Positions 59,373-64,000 of a stretch of 64,000 nucleotides of DNA are shown piece by piece (the first letter of the stretch is position 1; every line of letters starts with the position of its first letter). The notes below the pieces were generated by a model. The model saw only the letters and a list, made by a program, of their open reading frames with translations. It searched no databases and was not told the origin of the DNA. The DNA comes from Halobacteriovorax sp. (GTDB lineage Bacteria; Bdellovibrionota; Bacteriovoracia; Bacteriovoracales; Bacteriovoracaceae): assembly GCA_020048985.1 (NCBI GenBank), contig JAIFLR010000020.1, positions 1-64,000 of the forward strand, given 5' to 3'. The position numbers and the translations under genes were made by a program.

Positions 59373-61490
59373 TTACTCCAGGAACTTTTTAATTTCACCT
59401 ACGCTAATGGTTTCACCCAGAAAGACCACCTCTCCGTTCATTTTTTGAACAAAGTAAGCCGGAACACCTACGGCCCCATAACGTTTTAGGTATTGAGTGA
59501 TATTATCGTCGCGTTTGGTCCAGTCGGCCCTGAGTAAAGTCACGCTGTGTTTCTTGGCCAGATCCTCAAAGGCATCAGTTTCTAAAACTAATTTTTTATT
59601 CACTTTGCAAGTAAGACACCATTCTGCAGTAAAATCCATGAAAACGAGTTTGCCTTTTTCATCTGCAAGTCTCGCTTCTGACCACTTTTTCCAAGGACCT
59701 TCTTTAGGAGTGACGGTTGCTGTCTCTGGTTTTAGTTCAATATTCGTTAAGAAGAAAACAGTTTGAGTTAGTGGGACAAGAAAAACGGCGGCAAGAATAA
59801 TTTTATTCTTTGAGATCTTCTTCATAAAGAAAAAAGCGAAGAACCACATGGCGAAAATCAGATTGATTCTCCAACTGAGGACATCAAAATTCACCAGTCC
59901 TACAAAAACGTCATAGAGCCAAATCACTGTTGCGAGGAGCGAGAGGCCTAGAAAATATTTAAGTTTCTCCATCCACGCGCCTGGCTTGGGAAAAAGATGA
60001 AGGCTTTTTGGAATAATCGCAGTCAATAAGAATGGGAAGGCCAGCCCTAGACCGATAAAAAAGAATACAAGGAAAATGGTGGAGGTGTTAGTGGTGAAGG
60101 CAAAAGTCAGAGCTGTTCCTAAAAATGGTGCCGAACACGGTGTCGAGAGAACAGTTGTGAGAACTCCGCCAAAAAAATCGCCAACGATACCATCTTCAGT
60201 TTTGGCGTTGCCCAGTTTTGAGCCACCAGGGGTAACGAATTCAAATAACCCAAAAAGATTCAGGCTTAGTACGAAGAGTATAAGCATCATGGAAAAAATG
60301 AAAACCGGTGATTGAAGCTGAAATCCCCATCCAACTTCTTCTCCAGTTGCTTTAAGGACTACGATGATACCGGCAAATGCCATAAAAGTAGCAATCACTC
60401 CTGCAGTGTAACTGAGGTTGTGTCTCAGTAGCTGTTTCTTCGAGTAATTTTGATGACTGATAAGACCGAAGAGCTTCAGGGATATCACGGGCAGCACACA
60501 TGGCATGAGATTCAAAATCAATCCACCCAGGAAGGCAAACAGGAGATACTGAAAGAGATTCATGTCTTGGGCCGCGGATTCAGTCGAAACGGAAGAGTTT
60601 TTTTTTCCGTCTAATGGAGAAAGATTTTTATAAAACTGATCCAGAGATGGAGTGGCCAGAGAAAAATCTTTGATCTTGAGTATGACCTTTTGGATTTTGG
60701 TTGATCCAGGTGCATTTAGTAAAAAAGGAAGTTCATAGGTTTGGGGGAAACTTCCACTGGCCGGAAGTGGAACTACAGGTTCTTGGTATTCCCCGTCCCA
60801 CTCAATTTCAGTTTTGCCGTACAGAGTATCCCCATCTTTAAAAAGGGATTCCCTTTTATACCCAAATGGAGCATGTGGAAAAGCTGTCATGAGATATAGT
60901 TTTCTGGGAAGCTCAGTATTTTTGATGCCTTTGATTGAGTAGTGGAGAGTGAGAAGGTTTTGGTCTTTCACACGCGTCAGGTAATACTCAAAGTTCGAAG
61001 GAAGGGCCGCATCCAATGGAAGCGCATCAAACGCAGCTGAAAGTTCACTCTCTGGGAAGGGCTTAGTATTTCGATTTGCAACAAAACTCTGGTCGCTATT
61101 TAATTGAAGTTTTGCTTCACCTGGAATGCAGATATCCTTACAGATGAGGACAGTAATATGGGCATCAATCTGTCCTTTCACATCTTCAAAGAAAAAATGC
61201 TGAATGCCTTCATAACCAATGGTCAGAATATCTCCAGCTTCAAGATGTTTTTCCGGAGCAGGCCATTCATAAGATTTTAGTGTCAGTGGCTTTTTGTCTG
61301 CCGATGAAAATTTAAATAATGAAGCGATCCCAGCATCTCCCGGATTTTTCCAGTACGTATGCCACCCTTTATCATGGTTAATTGAGACAACTAATTTATT
61401 ATTAAAACGCTGAAGGGAAACAGTGGCATTTTCCTCAGCGGCAAATAGAGAAAATGAGGTTAACATGAGACAGAACAACAACTTCAGCAT
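59373..61490 (-). CDS. dsbD: DsbD thiol:disulfide interchange protein
   Basis: DsbD moves reducing power from cytoplasmic thioredoxin to periplasmic proteins such as DsbC and CcmG. The N-terminal periplasmic domain includes DKGWHTYWKNPGDAGI and a Cys pair in ICKDICIPG. A central eight-helix CcdA-like part has LMPCVLPVISLKLFG and STPCSAPFLGTA. The C-terminal thioredoxin domain carries Cys625-Leu-Thr-Cys628 in AEWCLTCKVNK. All six redox cysteines are present. Length (705) is larger than E. coli DsbD because of the extended N-terminal region. Only 24 bases separate its start from the divergent BtuF-like gene. Confidence 0.92.
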   Translation of the reverse strand: MLKLLFCLMLTSFSLFAAEENATVSLQRFNNKLVVSINHDKGWHTYWKNPGDAGIASLFKFSSADKKPLTLKSYEWPAPEKHLEAGDILTIGYEGIQHFFFEDVKGQIDAHITVLICKDICIPGEAKLQLNSDQSFVANRNTKPFPESELSAAFDALPLDAALPSNFEYYLTRVKDQNLLTLHYSIKGIKNTELPRKLYLMTAFPHAPFGYKRESLFKDGDTLYGKTEIEWDGEYQEPVVPLPASGSFPQTYELPFLLNAPGSTKIQKVILKIKDFSLATPSLDQFYKNLSPLDGKKNSSVSTESAAQDMNLFQYLLFAFLGGLILNLMPCVLPVISLKLFGLISHQNYSKKQLLRHNLSYTAGVIATFMAFAGIIVVLKATGEEVGWGFQLQSPVFIFSMMLILFVLSLNLFGLFEFVTPGGSKLGNAKTEDGIVGDFFGGVLTTVLSTPCSAPFLGTALTFAFTTNTSTIFLVFFFIGLGLAFPFLLTAIIPKSLHLFPKPGAWMEKLKYFLGLSLLATVIWLYDVFVGLVNFDVLSWRINLIFAMWFFAFFFMKKISKNKIILAAVFLVPLTQTVFFLTNIELKPETATVTPKEGPWKKWSEARLADEKGKLVFMDFTAEWCLTCKVNKKLVLETDAFEDLAKKHSVTLLRADWTKRDDNITQYLKRYGAVGVPAYFVQKMNGEVVFLGETISVGEIKKFLE

Positions 61491-61514
61491 ACTGATCCTT
61501 ACGGGGGAGTGAAA

Positions 61515-62306
61515 ATGAGTTTTCCGTCTAAAATTATATGCCTGACAGAGGAAACCGTCGAGACTCTCTATCTACTAGGTCGATCTGACCTAATCCAGGG
61601 AGTCAGTAAGTATGTTGAGCGCCCTCCGGAGGCCAAATCGAATCACCCCATAGTCAGTCAATTCGTTCGCTCGGATATTGAACAGATCGTTGGGATGAAG
61701 CCTGATCTAGTCATCGGGTTCTCGGACATTCAGAAAGATATCGCCCGGGAGCTCGTGGGAAGAGGTCTCAATGTTTACATCAGCAATCAGCGCTCTCTAC
61801 AGGAGATTTTGGACCAGATACTTTTATTGGGGCGCTTGATTGGGGAAGAATCCAAAGCAACTGAGCTAGTGCATAATTTCTCACAGAAACTTGAAAGCTT
61901 CAGGGTGAAAGTGCAGTCTAGACCGAGAGTGAAAGTGTATTTTGAAGAGTGGGATCAGCCGCGGCTAAGTGCCATCCAGTGGGTATCGGAATTAATCGAG
62001 GCTTCTGGTGGGGAGAATATTTTTAAACACAAAACAGGTAGTCTGGCGTCCGACAGGGCGGTGACTGATGAAGAAATTGTGGCCCTGAATCCAGACCTAA
62101 TTATCGGCTGCTGGTGTGGAAAAAAAGTAAACGTAGAGTCATTCAAGCTTAGAGCGAATTACCATCAAATAAAGGCAATCCAAAACAATCAAGTCATTGA
62201 GGTCGATCCCGCCGTTTTCCTGCAGCCGGGGCCGGCACTGTTTATTGACGGTTTGAGTCAGATGTTTGGGCTCATAGAAAAAATCTCAGTCAGCCTTGAC
62301 GAGTAA
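61515..62306 (+). CDS. Orphan BtuF-like periplasmic-binding-domain protein without signal peptide
   Basis: The fold pattern is that of vitamin B12/iron-chelate binding proteins: IICLTEETVETLYLLGRSDL near the start, DIEQIVGMKPDLVIG, and TDEEIVALNPDLIIGCWCGK with a Cys pair. There is no signal peptide or lipobox, so it probably remains in the cytoplasm, and no permease or ATPase accompanies it. ATG 61515 (GGGGAG six bases upstream) is chosen over GTG 61509. Such stand-alone cytosolic members are known, but their ligand is not settled. Confidence 0.75.
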   Translation: MSFPSKIICLTEETVETLYLLGRSDLIQGVSKYVERPPEAKSNHPIVSQFVRSDIEQIVGMKPDLVIGFSDIQKDIARELVGRGLNVYISNQRSLQEILDQILLLGRLIGEESKATELVHNFSQKLESFRVKVQSRPRVKVYFEEWDQPRLSAIQWVSELIEASGGENIFKHKTGSLASDRAVTDEEIVALNPDLIIGCWCGKKVNVESFKLRANYHQIKAIQNNQVIEVDPAVFLQPGPALFIDGLSQMFGLIEKISVSLDE

Positions 62307-62330
62307 AAAAAACAGGTCATATTTGTTCTT

Positions 62331-62906
62331 ATGAAACGAATGTACATCACTCTTTCGGTCATTTTTATTGCCATTGTTTGGGCCTTTGGGGCCCTTAGCC
62401 AAATGACGGACCCGCAGGCCCAGCAACAGCCTTTTGATCGCATGAAGCGGCGGATGGAGCTTAGAGAAGAAATGCATCGAAGGATCCGGGAAAAACTTCT
62501 CACAGGTAGAGGGGACGATCAGAATCTCTTCAAAGATCTTGAACAGGAATTTGAGGACACGATGTCTGATTCGTTTTCAGGGCTTGAGCCAAGCTATAAA
62601 TCAGAATGGATTGAGGATAAAAATGGCAGAACTTTGGTTATTACACCGAAGGATCCTAATCAGAAAATTAATATTGATGTAAACGCTTCAGTCATAACCA
62701 TCAAAGGGGAGAGTCAGGAGAAAACGGCTACCACTTCCATGGTGTCGGCTTTCTCAAATACTTTTCCAGTGCCTGATGATTGTGATGGAACAAAAGTGAA
62801 GATGAACTCCAAAGATGGCAAACTTCTCGTGGAGTTGCCTTATAAGAAACTAAAATCTAATCAACGCACGCCCATCTCACCAATTCCAGGTGAGGTTGAG
62901 ATTTAA
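62331..62906 (+). CDS. Exported or membrane-anchored Hsp20-like protein
   Basis: The N-terminus (MYITLSVIFIAIVWAFGALS) is a signal anchor or signal peptide. A charged helical linker (KRRMELREEMHRRIREKL) is followed by an alpha-crystallin-like beta domain: RTLVITPKDPNQKINIDVNA, SVITIKGESQEK and the typical C-terminal DGKLLVELPYKK, with VPDDCDGTKVKMN between. Classical small heat-shock proteins are cytosolic and have no signal, so an envelope-located holdase is unusual. It ends four bases into the convergent neighbour. Confidence 0.7.
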   Translation: MKRMYITLSVIFIAIVWAFGALSQMTDPQAQQQPFDRMKRRMELREEMHRRIREKLLTGRGDDQNLFKDLEQEFEDTMSDSFSGLEPSYKSEWIEDKNGRTLVITPKDPNQKINIDVNASVITIKGESQEKTATTSMVSAFSNTFPVPDDCDGTKVKMNSKDGKLLVELPYKKLKSNQRTPISPIPGEVEI

Positions 62907-63658
62907 TTTCTTTGAAGACTGCGGGCCATTTGCAATATCTGGGAGCGAAGATTACTCATCATCGTTCCTTTTGTTGTTGAGAAAGGTGGAAGGTTAAACA
63001 AGTTATTAGCAGTATTGATATCAAACCCAGCAACAATTCCAGCTACAATCATCGTCTCATTAGGGCCAACTTCCTTGGCGTAAACAACAGAATAATTTCG
63101 ATACATCAGCTGTGAAAAGTTAGTCATATCCAAAATAAGAAACTTTTCTGAACCCGTTCCTTTAAATCCAGCAGACTCGTCTTTAAAATAATTTGAGAGT
63201 TGAGTGCCCAGTGAACTGGCCGTGACTTCTTTTAGCTTAAGTTCAAAACTAACTTTAAATGGAATATTATAGGCCTTCACTTTGTTTGCTACAGACCATG
63301 TGTCTGCTGTCTTTTGCCTGATGCTGACTGAGTTTAGCATGGAGGAAATATAAGCCGCATTATTCATTCTCTCAAAAGAGAAGCTGGCCAATGGTTTTTT
63401 CACAATGAAAGCTATCTTGGAGATAATCATTTGATTGTTATTCGGATGAAGAGCATTGATGCGCGGACTATCCATCAGGCTCAATTCTTTTTTTCTGAAA
63501 TCCTGAGGGGTGATCCACTCAAATCCCACCTGGACAGTTCCGTCTTGGATGACTCCTGGACTAACGGTAAATTCAACATTCTTTTCTTCCGTTTGAGCGT
63601 ACGCCAGAGCGCCGAGCACAAGTGAAAGTAGAAGCACTAGCAGATGAATTGCCTTCAT
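62903..63658 (-). CDS. Secreted protein of unknown function
   Basis: The signal peptide (MKAIHLLVLLLSLVLGALAYA) is followed by about 230 residues with a beta-rich first half (VEFTVSPGVIQDGTVQVGFE) and mixed second half. It contains no cysteines after the signal and no catalytic motif. It converges on the Hsp20-like gene, sharing four bases at the stops. No family recognised. Confidence 0.55.
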   Translation of the reverse strand: MKAIHLLVLLLSLVLGALAYAQTEEKNVEFTVSPGVIQDGTVQVGFEWITPQDFRKKELSLMDSPRINALHPNNNQMIISKIAFIVKKPLASFSFERMNNAAYISSMLNSVSIRQKTADTWSVANKVKAYNIPFKVSFELKLKEVTASSLGTQLSNYFKDESAGFKGTGSEKFLILDMTNFSQLMYRNYSVVYAKEVGPNETMIVAGIVAGFDINTANNLFNLPPFSTTKGTMMSNLRSQILQMARSLQRN

Positions 63659-63808
63659 TGGATGTCCTTATATATTAAATCTTTGGCGAATTTACCCCCC
63701 ATTAGAGAATTCTTCATTAGACATTTCCTTAATGTGTAAGAATTTTACTGCGTCTAAGTGATTGAATTCTATTGGGAATAAGTTCCTTTCGTTTTTCCTC
63801 ATGATTCA

Positions 63809-63825
63809 ACCGATAAGTCCGATAG
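63809..63825 (+). promoter_or_regulatory. Paired CCGATA elements upstream of the terminal lipoprotein gene
   Basis: ACCGATAA (63809-63816) and TCCGATAG (63818-63825) are nine bases apart and about 40-50 bases upstream of ATG 63862. Each resembles the sigma-28 -10 box GCCGATAA. No TAAA -35 box is seen at the standard spacing, so they may instead be a tandem operator. Confidence 0.3.
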
Positions 63826-63861
63826 GGATTGTGTGCGTAAAACCCCATTCTGGAGGCCTTT

Positions 63862-64000
63862 ATGGCAAAGACATTAGCGCTTTTCTTCGTTCTTGGTTTA
63901 ATGGTTAGTTGTGCTTCTCACCACAATGAGAGAGGTATTTCTTCTGTTGATCAGGCCGAAAAAGAAGCAGGATATCGTTACGAAAGAGGATCAATGTACC
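63862..64000 (+). CDS. Small lipoprotein, 5' part only (gene runs past the window end)
   Basis: A good ribosome site (GGAGG) precedes ATG 63862. The first 46 residues begin MAKTLALFFVLGLMVSC, a lipoprotein signal with Cys17 followed by Ala-Ser-His-His. The mature part is polar and charged (VDQAEKEAGYRYERGSMY). The frame is still open at base 64000, so the full length and function cannot be judged. A paired CCGATA element lies upstream. Confidence 0.65.
   Translation, partial: MAKTLALFFVLGLMVSCASHHNERGISSVDQAEKEAGYRYERGSMY

Overview
The window comes from a Gram-negative, flagellated bacterium of moderate GC content. It makes Kdo for lipopolysaccharide and is very rich in lipoproteins, small outer-membrane barrels and secreted proteins of unknown function. 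The combination of a short flagellin, a compact Tad-type pilus locus, many predicted lipoproteins and a giant repeat lipoprotein fits the predatory Bdellovibrionota (a Bacteriovorax- or Peredibacter-like genome). This placement is an inference from gene content; no 16S or other marker is present. No rRNA, tRNA, CRISPR array, transposase or phage gene was seen. The only stretch of more than 300 bases without a conventional ORF (12280-12646) holds a terminator and a start-less reading frame.

Layout. 1-4.4 kb: tail of a secreted protein, a TPR plus beta-barrel protein, and a convergent PhoB/PhoR-like two-component system. 4.5-8.5 kb: four consecutive lipoproteins (two LPP20-like, one LpoB-like, one COG3014-like), probably a cell-envelope operon. 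8.5-12.3 kb: a HExxH protease-like protein, then nuoBCDI (the quinone-reducing module of complex I only) closed by a strong terminator. 12.3-15.1 kb: a leftward group of small secreted proteins and a peptidoglycan amidase, with a frameshift-like remnant and an 11-G tract. 15.2-19.5 kb: an internally shortened DUF962 gene and a leftward ABC-2 exporter plus RlmI-like methyltransferase operon. 19.6-23.9 kb: a GspF/TadB-like membrane protein, EttA, a barrel protein whose TTG start lies in a hairpin loop, and a nucleoside phosphorylase.

24.1-28.6 kb: a leftward Tad/Flp pilus locus (ATPase, secretin, small membrane and pseudopilin-like proteins, Flp pilin) split by an oppositely oriented histone H1-like gene with its own near-consensus promoter. 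28.7-32.0 kb: SPOR protein, TolC-family channel and barrel. 32.1-36.4 kb: kdsB-pyrG-kdsA-kdsC, a self-contained CMP-Kdo supply operon. 36.4-40.9 kb: a three-gene surface module (TPR-LysM lipoprotein, barrel, 877-residue lipoprotein). 41.0-41.8 kb: flagellin.

42.0-54.0 kb: the dominant feature, a single 3996-residue lipoprotein with six fibronectin-type-III modules, 29 tandem Ig-like repeats of 91-93 residues with two conserved cysteines each, several further Ig-like domains and a DUF2341/LamG-like tip. It is the best candidate for an undescribed surface adhesin; a sigma-28-like promoter upstream suggests co-expression with flagella. 54.1-64 kb: a barrel, Sua5/TsaC, a 703-residue secreted protein of unknown family, DUF493-gpsA, DsbD, an orphan BtuF-like protein, an anchored Hsp20-like protein, a secreted protein and the start of a small lipoprotein.
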